The notes beneath the pieces are model-generated. The model was not told where the DNA came from. It did not search any database and saw nothing but the letters and a program-made list of their open reading frames with translations. Both the position numbers and the translations under genes were made by a program. A stretch of 64,000 nucleotides of DNA from Halodesulfurarchaeum formicicum (lineage in GTDB: Archaea > Halobacteriota > Halobacteria > Halobacteriales > Halobacteriaceae), in NCBI RefSeq assembly GCF_001886955.1, contig NZ_CP016804.1:1922001-1986000 (forward strand). The letters run 5' to 3'. Shown here one piece after another: positions 52,059 through 61,414 of the stretch. The stretch's first letter is position 1, and every line of letters begins with the position of its first letter.

Positions 52059-52682
52059 GTGAACGGGCAGGATCTACTGCGGACGCTCCGAACGGGGTTC
52101 GTGAGCGGCGTGGTCGTCGTGGCCCCGCTCGTGGTCACCTGGCTCGTGCTGTCCGTCCTCTTTGGCTGGCTCGTCTCCGCGATCGATCCCCTGCTCGTAC
52201 TCTGGCCCGGCGAGACCGGGTTCGTCGAGAACGCCGTGGCCCTGGTCTTGCTCGTGGGAGTCATCACCGGACTCGGAATCGCGTTTCGACGGGGGACCGG
52301 CGACGAACTAATCGTCCAGTTCGATCACGTCATGGAGCGGATTCCGATCGTCCGCACCATCTACTCGCCGACGCGTGAGGCCTCGACGGCCCTGCTGAAA
52401 CACGGCGACCAGTTCGAGCGAGTCGTCCTCGTCGAGTGGCCACGGAAGGGTGTCTACACGCTCGGATTCGTGACCGACGAGACCCCGGATCGGCTCTCGA
52501 CCCGGCTTCCGGAGTCGGAGTACGTGGACGTCTACATCCCGATGAGCCCGAACCCGATGGGCGGCTATCTCACCATCGTGGCCCGCTCGAAGGTCATCGC
52601 GACGGAACTCTCGGTCACCGAGGGACTCCGGATCGTCGTGACCACCGGGCTCTACGGGGACCGGGAGGCAGACCTCCCCTAG
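52059..52682 (+). CDS. DUF502 membrane protein
   Basis: A 207-aa protein with two transmembrane helices (about 16-40 and 58-76), then the DUF502 core 'MERIPIVRTIYSPTREAS' and 'YIPMSPNPMGGYLTIV'. The start is GTG at 52059. It is divergent from the S2P gene by 84 bp, so they may share a control region. Function unknown; a role in membrane protein trafficking has been suggested only for distant relatives. Its TAG shares CTAG with the lysS stop. Confidence 0.9.
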   Translation: MNGQDLLRTLRTGFVSGVVVVAPLVVTWLVLSVLFGWLVSAIDPLLVLWPGETGFVENAVALVLLVGVITGLGIAFRRGTGDELIVQFDHVMERIPIVRTIYSPTREASTALLKHGDQFERVVLVEWPRKGVYTLGFVTDETPDRLSTRLPESEYVDVYIPMSPNPMGGYLTIVARSKVIATELSVTEGLRIVVTTGLYGDREADLP

Positions 52683-54349
52683 CGCTCCCGGCGCAACCGT
52701 GCCAGCACGAAGGGCTCGTCGAGTTTCCCGAGGAAGGTACCGAGTTTCGGCCCCTCGGGCTGGTCGAAGAAGAGTCGATACCCCGTGGCGAAAAAGTCCC
52801 CGACGTCGATGTCGTGTCGGCGAGCCGTCTCGTAGATCTCGCCCTGGATCTCCTCGGGGCTGGCCCCCGCCTCGATGAAGTCCGCGAGGTCGTCCAGGGC
52901 CGCCGCCGTCGGCTCGTCGATTTCCACGGTGGGCATCGAGGCCCGCTTGAGGTCGTAGTTGAAGGCGTTGTCAGTCCGACGGGCCCACTCCCGGGCTCGC
53001 TCGACGCGGTCGAGGGCCGCCTCGATCGCCCACTCGGGGGCGTCGTCGGGAATGTGGCCCTCCCGTCGCGCGATCTCCTCCCGAAGCGCCTCGTCCTCGG
53101 TCATGCCAAGGACCGCGGCAAAGGAGAAGGGAATCCGGATCCGCTCGGGGCGGATCGAGTCCACGAGGAAGGGATAGACCCGCTCGGCCCGCTTTCGTTC
53201 GTCCTCGCTTGCGTCCTCGATCTCGTCGAAGTAGATCGCCTCCAGGCGGTCGAACTCCGCGACCAGCTGGTCGGCATGTTCGATCGAGAAGTCCCTGGCC
53301 TTCCGGGGGTCCTTGCTGAAGAAGTACTTGACTACCGGCACTTCCAGAAACTCCAGGACCTCCGAGACGAGGATGACGTTGCCCGCCGAGGAGGAGAAGG
53401 GCGCGCCGTCGAGGGTGAACCACTCGTAGACCATCGGCACCGGGGGCTGGTGGTCGAAGATCGCCCGGGAGATCTCCGCGCCGCTGGGCCAGGACCCCTC
53501 GGCGTGGTCCTTGCCGAAGGGCTCGTGGTCCACCCCCAGCAGTTGCCACTGGGCCGGCCACTCGAACCGCCAGGGGAGTTTCCCGTTTCGGAGCGAGGTC
53601 GTGCCCTCGTGTCCACAGCCCTCGATGACCTGGTCGCCGGCCTCCATATCTGTACATCGGTACGAGACCGTACCCGCCTCCAGGTCGACGTCCGTCACCG
53701 TCTCGGTAATCTGACCGCAGTTCTCACAGATCGGGTTGAACGGGACATACTCCGCGTCGACTTTGTCCTGGTAGGCCGCGAGCAACTCACGAGCCTCGTC
53801 GGCCCGTTCGAGGACCGTTCGCGTGGCGGCCTCGAAGGCGCCGTCCTCGTACTGCTCGGTGTTCGAGATCATCTCCACCGGGATGTCGAGTGCCGCCGCC
53901 GACTGCTCCACGAGGCTCGCGAAGTGCGCGCCATAGGAGTCACAGCAGCCGAAGGGGTCGGGAATGTCGGTGTATGGCTTGCCCAGGTTCCGGCCGAGCG
54001 CCCCGGCATCGACGGCTCCCAGGTCGACGATCTCCCCGTCGAGAGCGGCCAGCTTCCGCGGAAGTTTGCGAAGCGGATCCCGGTCGTCGCTGGTGAAGAC
54101 CTGCCGGACCGTATAGCCCCGTTCGCGGAGCACCTCGGCGACGAAGTAGCCCCGAACGATCTCGTTCATGTTGCCGAAGTGTGGGACCCCCGAGGGCGAG
54201 ATGCCACCCTTGATGACGATGGGTTCGGTCGGCTCTCTGGCCTCGATCAGGTCCGCAACCGTATCGGCCCAGAAGACCCGCCGGGAGTCCACCGAGTCGA
54301 GGACATAGGGGTCTGTCTCGTCGGGCATGGGTGAGTGCTCGTCAGACAT
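52679..54349 (-). CDS. lysS: lysyl-tRNA synthetase, class I
   Basis: A 556-aa archaeal class I enzyme. The HIGH-type signature is 'GGISPSGVPHFGNMNE' and the KMSKS-type loop 'GAPFSSSAGNVI'. A zinc site is visible in 'ICENCGQI' and 'CTDMEAGDQVIEGCGHEG'. The start ATG at 54349 overlaps the TGA of pyrH (ATGA), so pyrH and lysS form an operon. A possible upstream Met three codons earlier is ignored. Confidence 0.96.
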   Translation of the reverse strand: MSDEHSPMPDETDPYVLDSVDSRRVFWADTVADLIEAREPTEPIVIKGGISPSGVPHFGNMNEIVRGYFVAEVLRERGYTVRQVFTSDDRDPLRKLPRKLAALDGEIVDLGAVDAGALGRNLGKPYTDIPDPFGCCDSYGAHFASLVEQSAAALDIPVEMISNTEQYEDGAFEAATRTVLERADEARELLAAYQDKVDAEYVPFNPICENCGQITETVTDVDLEAGTVSYRCTDMEAGDQVIEGCGHEGTTSLRNGKLPWRFEWPAQWQLLGVDHEPFGKDHAEGSWPSGAEISRAIFDHQPPVPMVYEWFTLDGAPFSSSAGNVILVSEVLEFLEVPVVKYFFSKDPRKARDFSIEHADQLVAEFDRLEAIYFDEIEDASEDERKRAERVYPFLVDSIRPERIRIPFSFAAVLGMTEDEALREEIARREGHIPDDAPEWAIEAALDRVERAREWARRTDNAFNYDLKRASMPTVEIDEPTAAALDDLADFIEAGASPEEIQGEIYETARRHDIDVGDFFATGYRLFFDQPEGPKLGTFLGKLDEPFVLARLRRER

Positions 54350-55062
54350 CACTGCCACTCGGGGAGCATCGTTTGCGCGCCGTCGGCCGTCACGTCGGTC
54401 CCGTCGTGGTCCCCGCGGAGCACTGCGTCGACGAGCCGATCGGGGTCGGTCCCGTCGAGCACGATGGTTCGCATCCCGGAGCGCTCGATTAGTTTGGCCG
54501 CCAGCAGGTCGACCGGGGCCGAACTCCCGGCGACGAGTTCGGTGTCGACGATCACGTCGATCAGTTCCTGGGGCGTCATGGCCTCGATGTGCCGGGCCGT
54601 CTCATCCTCGTCCGGGTCGGCGGTGAACACGCCCGGCACGCTCGTGGCATAGACCAGGAGGTCGGCCTCGACGTACTCCGCGAGCGCTGCGGAGACGGCG
54701 TCGGTCGTCTGACCGGGGGTGACCCCACCCAGCACGGGCACGTCGCCCCGCCGCATCGCTTCCAGGCCGCCCTGATAGCTCTCGATCGGGGCCGGCGCGG
54801 CAATATCGTCAAGCGCCGCGATGAGCAACCTGGCGTTGAGCCGGGTGACCCCGATCCCGATGTCGTCCAGCGCGATCTCGTTTTCCCCGAGGTTCCGGGC
54901 GGCCTCGATGTACTCGCGGGCGACCGACCCGCCACCCACGACCACGCCGAGGTCGATCCCGGTCGCGTCCAGTTGTTCGATGGCGTCAGCGTGACCCTGC
55001 ACGACCGACTCCTCGAGGTCGGGCGCGAGAACGCTGCCGCCGATAGAAACCACCACCCTCAT
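54349..55062 (-). CDS. pyrH: UMP kinase (archaeal PyrH)
   Basis: A 237-aa amino-acid-kinase-fold enzyme that makes UDP from UMP. It begins 'MRVVVSIGGSVLAP' and has 'VVVGGGSVAREYI', 'PVLGGVTPGQTTDAVSA', 'YATSVPGVFTADPD'. It heads the pyrH-lysS operon. A CTTAAG TATA-like element (55088-55093) lies about 28 bp upstream, consistent with a leaderless mRNA. Confidence 0.95.
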   Translation of the reverse strand: MRVVVSIGGSVLAPDLEESVVQGHADAIEQLDATGIDLGVVVGGGSVAREYIEAARNLGENEIALDDIGIGVTRLNARLLIAALDDIAAPAPIESYQGGLEAMRRGDVPVLGGVTPGQTTDAVSAALAEYVEADLLVYATSVPGVFTADPDEDETARHIEAMTPQELIDVIVDTELVAGSSAPVDLLAAKLIERSGMRTIVLDGTDPDRLVDAVLRGDHDGTDVTADGAQTMLPEWQ

Positions 55063-55087
55063 TGGGCCCTGCTAACCCGGTAGCGGT

Positions 55088-55093
55088 CTTAAG
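55088..55093 (-). promoter_or_regulatory. TATA box of pyrH
   Basis: CTTAAG on the minus strand ends 26 bp before the pyrH ATG (55062). It is the only AT-rich hexamer in the short divergent spacer. Confidence 0.5.
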
Positions 55094-55154
55094 GATTGGT
55101 ATCCCCACCGCCGCGTACGACACCTACAAACCGCGCCCGCCCCTGCGTGGAGAT

Positions 55155-55934
55155 ATGTACCCACTGGGGATCGTCACGGGGCCGGAAACGTCCCCCGACA
55201 GCGTCCTCGAACCGGTGCTGGACCGTCTGGAAGCCGAGGGATCGGTCGGCGTCGTTCGGCCCGGCGACCCAACAGCCGAGCGGACCGTCTACGAGGTCGG
55301 CGAGGACGGCTGGGCGGCCCAAGGTGAGGGCCTGGACGCCGAGAGCGCGCTGTCGACGGTGGCGACGGCCCACGACTACGGCCTGCTCGTCGATTTCCCG
55401 GACGCGGCAGTCCCACAGATCGCCGTCGGGGCAGTCGACATCGAGGAGCCAGCCATGGTCGCCGAGTCACCACAGGCCCTCGATCTGGACGCCGTCGTCT
55501 CGACTGCCGAGGCGGGCGAACCGATCGAGACACTTGACAGCCTGATCGCACGAGTGAAGGCGTCCCCCAAAGCCGAACTCTCCGGAGCAATCGCGACCTT
55601 CACCGGGCGAGTCAGGGCCAAAGAAGACCCGGATGACGATCCGACCGAATCGCTGACCTTCGAGAAGTACGAGGGCGTCGCCGAGACCCGCATGGCCGAG
55701 ATCGAAGCCGAGTTGACCGACCGGGATGGGGTCTACGAGGTCGCGATGCACCACCGGGTCGGGCGGATCGAGCGCGGCGAAGACATCGTCTTCGTCGTCG
55801 TGCTGGCCGGGCACCGCGATCAGGCCTTCGAGGCCGTGGAGGCGGGGATCAACCGGATCAAGGACGAGGTTCCGATTTTCAAGAAGGAGACGACCGTCGC
55901 TGAGGAATTCTGGGTTCACGAGCGCGAGCACTGA
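55155..55934 (+). CDS. moaE: molybdopterin synthase catalytic subunit MoaE with N-terminal extension
   Basis: A 259-aa protein. The C-terminal 130 residues are MoaE: 'GAIATFTGRVRAKEDPD', 'LTFEKYEGVAETRMAEIE', 'MHHRVGRIERGEDIVFVVVLAGHRDQAF' (key HRVG and AGHR) and 'VPIFKKETT', which contain the catalytic lysines. The N-terminal 105 residues resemble a degenerate MobB-like fold ('YPLGIVTGPETSPDSVLEPVLDRLE') without a P-loop. With SAMP1 acting as MoaD it inserts sulfur to form molybdopterin, the cofactor of the tungsten enzyme in this window. An in-frame extension upstream is not used. Confidence 0.92.
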   Translation: MYPLGIVTGPETSPDSVLEPVLDRLEAEGSVGVVRPGDPTAERTVYEVGEDGWAAQGEGLDAESALSTVATAHDYGLLVDFPDAAVPQIAVGAVDIEEPAMVAESPQALDLDAVVSTAEAGEPIETLDSLIARVKASPKAELSGAIATFTGRVRAKEDPDDDPTESLTFEKYEGVAETRMAEIEAELTDRDGVYEVAMHHRVGRIERGEDIVFVVVLAGHRDQAFEAVEAGINRIKDEVPIFKKETTVAEEFWVHEREH

Positions 55935-55971
55935 GGAGGCTCCCATTTTTCCGCTTACGGATGCAGAACGC

Positions 55972-56063
55972 TTTGTAAAACGTCTCGAACGTTCTGAGCA
56001 GTTTATAAAACGTCTCAAAAGGATCGAGTCGGCGTGAAAGTGACCGAATTTGATCGAACGTTC
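55972..56063 (+). promoter_or_regulatory. repeated TATA-like units and GAACGTTC palindromes
   Basis: TTTGTAAAACGTCTCGAA (55972) and TTTATAAAACGTCTCAAA (56002) match at 16 of 18 positions with exactly 30-bp spacing. The palindrome GAACGTTC occurs at 55987-55994 and 56056-56063; the second copy sits directly before the TATAAG box (56071-56076) of the DUF7123 gene, which is 27-32 bp before its ATG. The 168-bp interval thus holds candidate tandem promoters and operators. Confidence 0.5.
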
Positions 56064-56102
56064 ACCCCGCTATAAGATGCCGGCCACAGTAGGGGTATCT
56101 GT

Positions 56103-56342
56103 ATGAGCCCCTCCACGACCACCACTGCCGAACCCAAGGAAGCACGGCTCCGCTCCTACCTGCGGGAGAAGGCGACCGACGGCGAGCTCTACTTCAAGAG
56201 CAAGTTCATCGCCGAGGACGTCGGCCTCTCGCCGAAGGAGATCGGTGCGCTCATGGTCAAACTCAAGGAGAGCGCCTCGGACCTGGAGATCGAGAAGTGG
56301 TCGTACACGAGCGCGACGACCTGGCGTGTCAGTCCCGCCTGA
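56103..56342 (+). CDS. DUF7123 family winged-helix-like protein
   Basis: A 79-aa haloarchaeal protein: 'LRSYLREKATDGELYFKSKF' followed by 'IAEDVGLSPKEIGALMVKLK', a typical helix-turn-helix/winged-helix layout, and C-terminal strands ('WSYTSATTWRV'). It is a probable DNA-binding regulator and lies downstream of an unusual repeat-rich promoter, so autoregulation is conceivable. Target unknown. Confidence 0.85.
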   Translation: MSPSTTTTAEPKEARLRSYLREKATDGELYFKSKFIAEDVGLSPKEIGALMVKLKESASDLEIEKWSYTSATTWRVSPA

Positions 56343-56430
56343 ACAGTCCCCCTCCCTGAGTTCCCCGTTCGCGGTCGGCCAACAGTTTCCCACCGGGACG
56401 TTTTTGCGAGCGAGAAGCCCACACACAGAC

Positions 56431-57048
56431 ATGGACGACACAGGCCCCGAGACCGACGACCAGGCGGGGGCCGACTCGCTGCGCTGGCGAACCGAATCGC
56501 GGTCGACCGCCTACACCTGCCCGGGATTCTCGATCGTGCACGAGGAGATCACCCTGCCCGACGGCACCGAGACGGACTTCGATTACCTGCACGACGCGCC
56601 GAGTGTCGTGATTTTGCCGTTCACGCCCGAGGGCGACCTCGTTCTCATCGAGGAGTGGCGACAGGCCGTCAAGGGGCTGACCCTCGGATTCCCGGCTGGC
56701 GGGGTTGAACCGGGCGAAGAGCCTGCTGTGGCCGCCCGGCGAGAACTCACCGAGGAGACGGGCTACGTGGCCGAGGCGCTTACCGCACTCGACAGCTTCG
56801 AGCCGGCGACCGGCATCACCGACGCCGTCTTCCATTTCTTCGTTGCGACGGGCTGTGAGCCCACGGGAACACAGGACCTCGACGAAAACGAGAGCATCCG
56901 GGTGACGACGAGCACGCTCGGCGCGCTTCTGGAGCGAGTGCTGTCCGGGGACCTCCGGGACGGACGGACCGCCCTCGGGCTCCTGCGATACGTGGCCGAG
57001 CAGGAAGACCAGGTGACGGTCGCGCCGCCCACAACAGAACGGGTTTGA
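56431..57048 (+). CDS. Nudix hydrolase (ADP-ribose pyrophosphatase-like)
   Basis: A 205-aa hydrolase. The Nudix box is complete in '[22 protein letters not shown]' (core REL-x-EETG). The upstream strand '[21 protein letters not shown]' is typical of ADP-ribose pyrophosphatases. The ATG at 56431 is used since upstream codons overlap the DUF7123 gene. The N-terminus is acidic. Substrate is probably a nucleotide sugar or ADP-ribose. Confidence 0.92.
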   Translation: MDDTGPETDDQAGADSLRWRTESRSTAYTCPGFSIVHEEITLPDGTETDFDYLHDAPSVVILPFTPEGDLVLIEEWRQAVKGLTLGFPAGGVEPGEEPAVAARRELTEETGYVAEALTALDSFEPATGITDAVFHFFVATGCEPTGTQDLDENESIRVTTSTLGALLERVLSGDLRDGRTALGLLRYVAEQEDQVTVAPPTTERV

Positions 57049-57071
57049 CCGCGCGGGGCCAATGGCGGGCA

Positions 57072-58547
57072 ATGACTGCGCCCTTCGAGATCCGGCAGCA
57101 GGACGCGGCCGGCCGGATCGGCGAGCTAGCGGTCCCCCGCGCCGACCGGACCGTCGAAACCCCGGCACTGTTGCCAGTGGTCAATCCCCACTATCGCACC
57201 ATCGACCCTGACCGGCTTTCGGCGTTCGGGGTGCAGATGCTCATCACGAACTCCTACATCATCTACCAGGACGAGGACCTCCGCGAGCGGGCTCGATCCG
57301 AGGGGCTCCACGAACTGATCGGCTTCGACGGGCCGATCATGACTGATTCGGGCTCCTTCCAGCTCGCGGAGTACGGGGACATCTCGGTGACGACCGAAGA
57401 GATCCTCGAGTTCCAGGCCGAGATGGGCTCTGACATCGCGACCCCGGTGGACATCCCGACCCACCCGGACGCCGACCGGGAGACCGTCGAATCGGACCTG
57501 GCGGAGACCGAACGCCGGCTCGCGATCGCGGAGTCGGTGGACACCGGCGACATGCTCGTCACGGCCCCGGTCCAGGGCGGAACGTTCCCCGACCTCCGCG
57601 AGCAGGCCGGGGCGAACGCGGCGGCGACAGATCTCGACGTGTTCCCGGTCGGGGCGGTCGTCCCCCTCCTGAACAACTACCGCTACGCGGAAGCGGTCGA
57701 CCTGCTCGCCGCGGCGAAACGCGGCCTCGGCCCGTCCAGGCCGGTCCACCTCTTCGGGGCCGGGCACCCGATGACCTTCGCGTTGATGGTCGCGATGGGC
57801 GCGGACCTCTTTGATTCGGCCGCCTACGCCCTGTTCGCCCGGGACGAGCGATACCTCACCGTCCGCGGGACGAAGCATCTCGAAGACATCGAGGAGTTTT
57901 CCTGTACCTGTCCGGTCTGTGCCGAGCACGACCCGGCTACGCTCCGGGACGCCGACGAGACGACCCGGACCCGGCTGCTGGCCGAACACAACCTCCACGT
58001 CTCGATGGCCGAGATGCGGCGGATCCGGGAGGCGATCCGTGAGGGGTCGCTGCTCGAACTGGTCGAATCCCGAGCCCACGCCCACCCGAGCCTGCTTGAT
58101 GGCTATCGCACCCTGCTCGATCACGTCGAGCAACTGGAGCGGGCCGACCGGGCGAGCAAGTCGACTTTCTTCTACCTCTCGGAGGACAGCGCCCGCCGCC
58201 CGGAGGTCAGGCGCCATCACGACCGGCTGGGCCGCCTGGACGCCGAGGGCCCACTCTTGCTCACTGAAGGACAATCCGACGACGGCTACGAGGATTCCTG
58301 GCGGATCAAGCCACCGTTCGGCCCGGTCCCGCCGGCACTCTCGACGACGTACCCGTTGACGGCGGAGGTGCCCGAGCGCATGGACGATTCGGGGTACGTG
58401 GCCGCGGCTCGCGGCGTCAAACGGCTCGTCGAGGCCAATCCCGAGACCAAATTTGTGGTCGCACAGTTCGACTGGCCCCGCGAAGCGATCGAAACCCTGC
58501 CGGCCCGCGTGACGGTCGAAGATCTGGGGTCGGGGATGGGAAGATAG
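57072..58547 (+). CDS. tgtA: tRNA-guanine(15) transglycosylase (archaeosine pathway)
   Basis: A 491-aa enzyme that exchanges G15 of tRNA for preQ0. The catalytic region has '[19 protein letters not shown]', '[16 protein letters not shown]', and the zinc site '[14 protein letters not shown]' plus the His in '[14 protein letters not shown]'. The ATG at 57072 gives the canonical N-terminus. The paralogous arcS gene, for the next step in archaeosine synthesis, lies 27 bp downstream, so the two form an operon. Confidence 0.95.
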   Translation: MTAPFEIRQQDAAGRIGELAVPRADRTVETPALLPVVNPHYRTIDPDRLSAFGVQMLITNSYIIYQDEDLRERARSEGLHELIGFDGPIMTDSGSFQLAEYGDISVTTEEILEFQAEMGSDIATPVDIPTHPDADRETVESDLAETERRLAIAESVDTGDMLVTAPVQGGTFPDLREQAGANAAATDLDVFPVGAVVPLLNNYRYAEAVDLLAAAKRGLGPSRPVHLFGAGHPMTFALMVAMGADLFDSAAYALFARDERYLTVRGTKHLEDIEEFSCTCPVCAEHDPATLRDADETTRTRLLAEHNLHVSMAEMRRIREAIREGSLLELVESRAHAHPSLLDGYRTLLDHVEQLERADRASKSTFFYLSEDSARRPEVRRHHDRLGRLDAEGPLLLTEGQSDDGYEDSWRIKPPFGPVPPALSTTYPLTAEVPERMDDSGYVAAARGVKRLVEANPETKFVVAQFDWPREAIETLPARVTVEDLGSGMGR

Positions 58548-58574
58548 TTCCCGACCGGGGCCCCAGAGGCGGAC

Positions 58575-60332
58575 ATGACCGAGTACTTCGAGGTCCTCGA
58601 CCGGGACGGGCCCGCCCGACGGGGCGAGCTTCGGCTGACGGAGCCCCGGGCGACCCCTGGCCTGGTCGGCGACACGCTGGCCGACGCCGGGAGTCTCTGG
58701 GCGGCGGATCGAACTGTCCCCGAGGGAGACCCGGCGAAACTCACGGTGCTCCCCCACCGGGCGTTCCCCGCCGGCACGCCGGCGGACCTGCAGTCCGCCA
58801 TGGACGTTCCCGCCCCCGAAATCGACGGCCCGAGTGCCGCCGTCGTCTCGCCCGAGACCGTCGCGGACCTCGGTACTGACGCCTACGTACTCTCCGCCCC
58901 CGGCCAACTCGTGGGCCACGCGCGAGCGCTCGTGGAGACGCTTCTCGACGTGCGACGGACGATTCCCGACGACGCTGCCCTCGTGGTGTCGGGGATCGCC
59001 ACGCCGGCGAACGTGGGACTGTTGGCCTACGCTGGGGTGGATCTCGTGGACGACCATCGGGCGGTCCTGGCGGGGACCGAGGGTCGCTATCTCGATTCGA
59101 CGGGCGAGACGTTCCTGGAGGATCGCGCGGAACTCGGCTGTGCCTGTCCGGCCTGTCAGGGCCCGCGTGCGGAGTTTACCCGAGCGGACTGTGTCGACCA
59201 CAACGTCGCAGCGCTTCGGGCCGAACTGCGGCGAGTTCGCGAGCGGATCCGAGCCGGGACGCTTCGTGAGTACCTCGAAGGCCAGGTCAGACACGAGCCC
59301 TGGCTGACCGCGGCGCTCCGGCGACTCGACCAGGAGGGAACCTACCTCCGCGAGCGGACCCCGCTCTTTCGGGGCAGCGAACTCCTCGCGACGACCGAGG
59401 ACTCGCTGTTCCGGCCCGCGGTGGCCCAGTTCGCCGATCGAGTGGCCGAGCGGTACACGAACCGCTTTTCGGACGTGCCGCTGTTGCTCGTCCCCTGTTC
59501 GGCCGGCAAGCCCTACAGCGACTCCAAGAGCCACCGGCGATTCCAGGAGGCCGCTCGCTATCGCGCCCACAAGGTCTCGCTGACTTCGCCACTCGGGGTC
59601 GTCCCGCAGGAACTCGAACTGACCTACCCGGCCCAGCACTACGACGCCGCCGTCACCGGATCCTGGAGCGAGACCGAGATCCAGGTCGTCGCCGACCGGC
59701 TACGGACGTATCTGGAGCGGACCGACTACCCGCGGATCGTCGCTCACGTCCCCGAGGACGGCTACCGGGAGATCGTCGAACGGGCCACGTCGGGGATGGA
59801 CCTGCCGGTCACCGACACCGTTTCGGGCCACCCCACCGACGGCGACTCGCTTTCCGCACTGGGTGAGGCCCTGGAGGGTGAGCGGACGATCCGCGTCGAG
59901 GAGAAGGAACGGGCGACCCTGCGGGCGATCGCCGACTACCAGTTCGGAGCCGGCGCGGGCGAGGAGCTATTCGATGAACTGACACTCCAGGGGCGCTACC
60001 CCCGGCTCCAGGCACTCGATTCCGATGGCGACCAGCTGGCGGCCCTGGTGCCCCAGTATGGCACCCTCGCGCTCACGCTCGCCGGCGCACACGCCTGGGC
60101 CGAGAGTTCGATCGAGACAAAGCACGTCGAGATCGACGCGTTCCAGCCCCACGGCAGCATCCTCGCGCCGGGGATCCGCACGGCCGAGTCCTCGATTCAG
60201 GTGGGCGAAGAGGTGCTCTTCGAGGGCCCCCAGGCCTTCGGAATCGGCCGGGCGACGATGCACGGAACCGCGATGGAACGGAGTACGCGAGGCGAAGCCG
60301 TCGACGTGCGACACACCGAGCCGATCGACTGA
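58575..60332 (+). CDS. arcS: archaeosine synthase subunit ArcS
   Basis: A 585-aa protein distantly related to TgtA. The N-terminal TGT-like domain retains a zinc cluster 'LGCACPACQGPR' but not the catalytic DSGSFQ motif. The ArcS core motif 'LLLVPCSAGKPYSDSKSH' is present, and a PUA domain closes the protein ('YGTLALTLAGAH' to 'GEEVLFEGPQAFGIGRA'). ArcS converts preQ0-tRNA towards archaeosine by adding lysine to its nitrile, in many archaea with a radical-SAM partner not seen here. Confidence 0.94.
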   Translation: MTEYFEVLDRDGPARRGELRLTEPRATPGLVGDTLADAGSLWAADRTVPEGDPAKLTVLPHRAFPAGTPADLQSAMDVPAPEIDGPSAAVVSPETVADLGTDAYVLSAPGQLVGHARALVETLLDVRRTIPDDAALVVSGIATPANVGLLAYAGVDLVDDHRAVLAGTEGRYLDSTGETFLEDRAELGCACPACQGPRAEFTRADCVDHNVAALRAELRRVRERIRAGTLREYLEGQVRHEPWLTAALRRLDQEGTYLRERTPLFRGSELLATTEDSLFRPAVAQFADRVAERYTNRFSDVPLLLVPCSAGKPYSDSKSHRRFQEAARYRAHKVSLTSPLGVVPQELELTYPAQHYDAAVTGSWSETEIQVVADRLRTYLERTDYPRIVAHVPEDGYREIVERATSGMDLPVTDTVSGHPTDGDSLSALGEALEGERTIRVEEKERATLRAIADYQFGAGAGEELFDELTLQGRYPRLQALDSDGDQLAALVPQYGTLALTLAGAHAWAESSIETKHVEIDAFQPHGSILAPGIRTAESSIQVGEEVLFEGPQAFGIGRATMHGTAMERSTRGEAVDVRHTEPID

Positions 60333-60377
60333 CTCGATATGGATACCTTTTCGGTCGTTGGATTCCTCGGTTGAGTC

Positions 60378-60659
60378 ATGGCGATCAATCTCGGCTACCT
60401 CGGTCTCGCGGCGCTCGGCTGGGTGGTGCTCCTGGCGAGTCTGTACTTCGTCATGAACGTCCGCCCCTGGCACTATCCGGTCCGGTACGTCGAGTTCGAC
60501 TTCGGCGTGCGGGAGGCGACCGAAAAACTGCTCAGTCGCGGCCCCTCGGGCAAGCAGCGCGGCCCCGAGGAGCAGGAGGCCGAGGAGGCAGAGACGTTCT
60601 GGCAGCGCGTGAAGATGGGCCTGTACACCTACCCCGTCCGACCGTCGAAGCTTCACTGA
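60378..60659 (+). CDS. small membrane protein, unknown
   Basis: A 93-aa protein with one strong transmembrane helix (about 6-27), then 'NVRPWHYPVRYVEFDFGVREATEKLL' (key WHYPVRYVEFD), a charged linker and 'MGLYTYPVRPSKLH'. It looks conserved but matches no domain I can name. It follows arcS by 45 bp on the same strand. Confidence 0.7.
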   Translation: MAINLGYLGLAALGWVVLLASLYFVMNVRPWHYPVRYVEFDFGVREATEKLLSRGPSGKQRGPEEQEAEEAETFWQRVKMGLYTYPVRPSKLH

Positions 60660-60744
60660 ACTGATTTTCGTCGGGCGATGATCGGCCCGGGCGTCAATCG
60701 CCCCCGACGCGGCCCTTTTGTGCCTGGGGGACCCATCCGTGGGC

Positions 60745-61134
60745 ATGGAAGACATTTCACTCGGTGTCCCTCGCCAGATCCTCGAGTCGCTTCCCGAATC
60801 CGAAGACGACGCGGCCGCGGACATGCAGTCGGCCGTCGCGGCCTGGGAGAACCGCCTCAACCGATTCATCGAGGAGGCCACCACCGACCAGGAGGCCGCC
60901 AGCCGGGTCGTCGACGTCCTCGAACGCTTCGAGGACCGCCAGGAGGAGTACGACGAGTTCGTCGCCGAACTGCGTGCCTGGGGCCAATCTCCGATCTATG
61001 CCATCGGCTGGCGGAACCTCTATGCCGACCTGATCGCCCAGATCCACGAGCACGAGGAGATTTCCGCGCTCATCGATCGGGAGCGAAACGCCCGCCTGGT
61101 CGAGGACGGCATCCGCCTGGAGGACACCGAGTAG
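60745..61134 (+). CDS. helical protein upstream of SAMP1, unknown
   Basis: A 129-aa acidic, alpha-helical protein: 'MEDISLGVPRQILESLPESE' then 'RFIEEATTDQEAASRVVDVL' and 'GWRNLYADLIAQIHEHEEI'. The ATG at 60745 is preferred to a GTG-type extension. It ends one base before the SAMP1 start, so the two are co-transcribed. No domain recognised; a role in sulfur transfer or sampylation is possible from context only. Confidence 0.75.
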   Translation: MEDISLGVPRQILESLPESEDDAAADMQSAVAAWENRLNRFIEEATTDQEAASRVVDVLERFEDRQEEYDEFVAELRAWGQSPIYAIGWRNLYADLIAQIHEHEEISALIDRERNARLVEDGIRLEDTE

Positions 61135-61135
61135 C

Positions 61136-61414
61136 ATGGAACTCGAAATCCGGCTCTTTGCCACGTTCCGGGAGGCCGTCGGGCAGAAGACCATCACCCG
61201 GACGTTCGAAGCGCCGGTCACGGTGGGTGCGGTTCTTAAGTCCCTGGAAGCCGAGTTCCCGGACCTCGAAGGCGAAATCCTCGACGAAGACGGGCTCCAG
61301 CCACAGCTCAACGTGCTCAAGAACGGGCGGGAGATCTCCTATCTCGACGGCCTGGAAGAGGGCCTGGAGGAGGGCGACCGGCTCTCGGTCTTCCCGCCGG
61401 TGGCGGGTGGCTAG
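61136..61414 (+). CDS. samp1: ubiquitin-like small archaeal modifier SAMP1 / MoaD
   Basis: A 92-aa beta-grasp protein that begins 'MELEIRLFATFREAVGQKT' and ends in the diglycine 'FPPVAGG'. In haloarchaea SAMP1 is both a protein modifier attached by isopeptide bonds and the sulfur carrier for molybdopterin synthase. Here it sits one base after the previous gene and abuts the next, and MoaE is about 5 kb away. Confidence 0.92.
   Translation: MELEIRLFATFREAVGQKTITRTFEAPVTVGAVLKSLEAEFPDLEGEILDEDGLQPQLNVLKNGREISYLDGLEEGLEEGDRLSVFPPVAGG

Noticed and set aside
55726-56037. Plus-strand frame ending with a repetitive basic peptide near 55970-56034
   Set aside because: Its upstream part is a shadow of moaE and no start codon opens the repetitive part; the DNA repeats are better explained as promoter elements.
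57126-59639. 837-codon open frame on the minus strand opposite tgtA and arcS
   Set aside because: Composition is Arg/Gly-rich and antisense to two well-identified enzymes. Long antisense frames are expected in high-GC haloarchaeal DNA.
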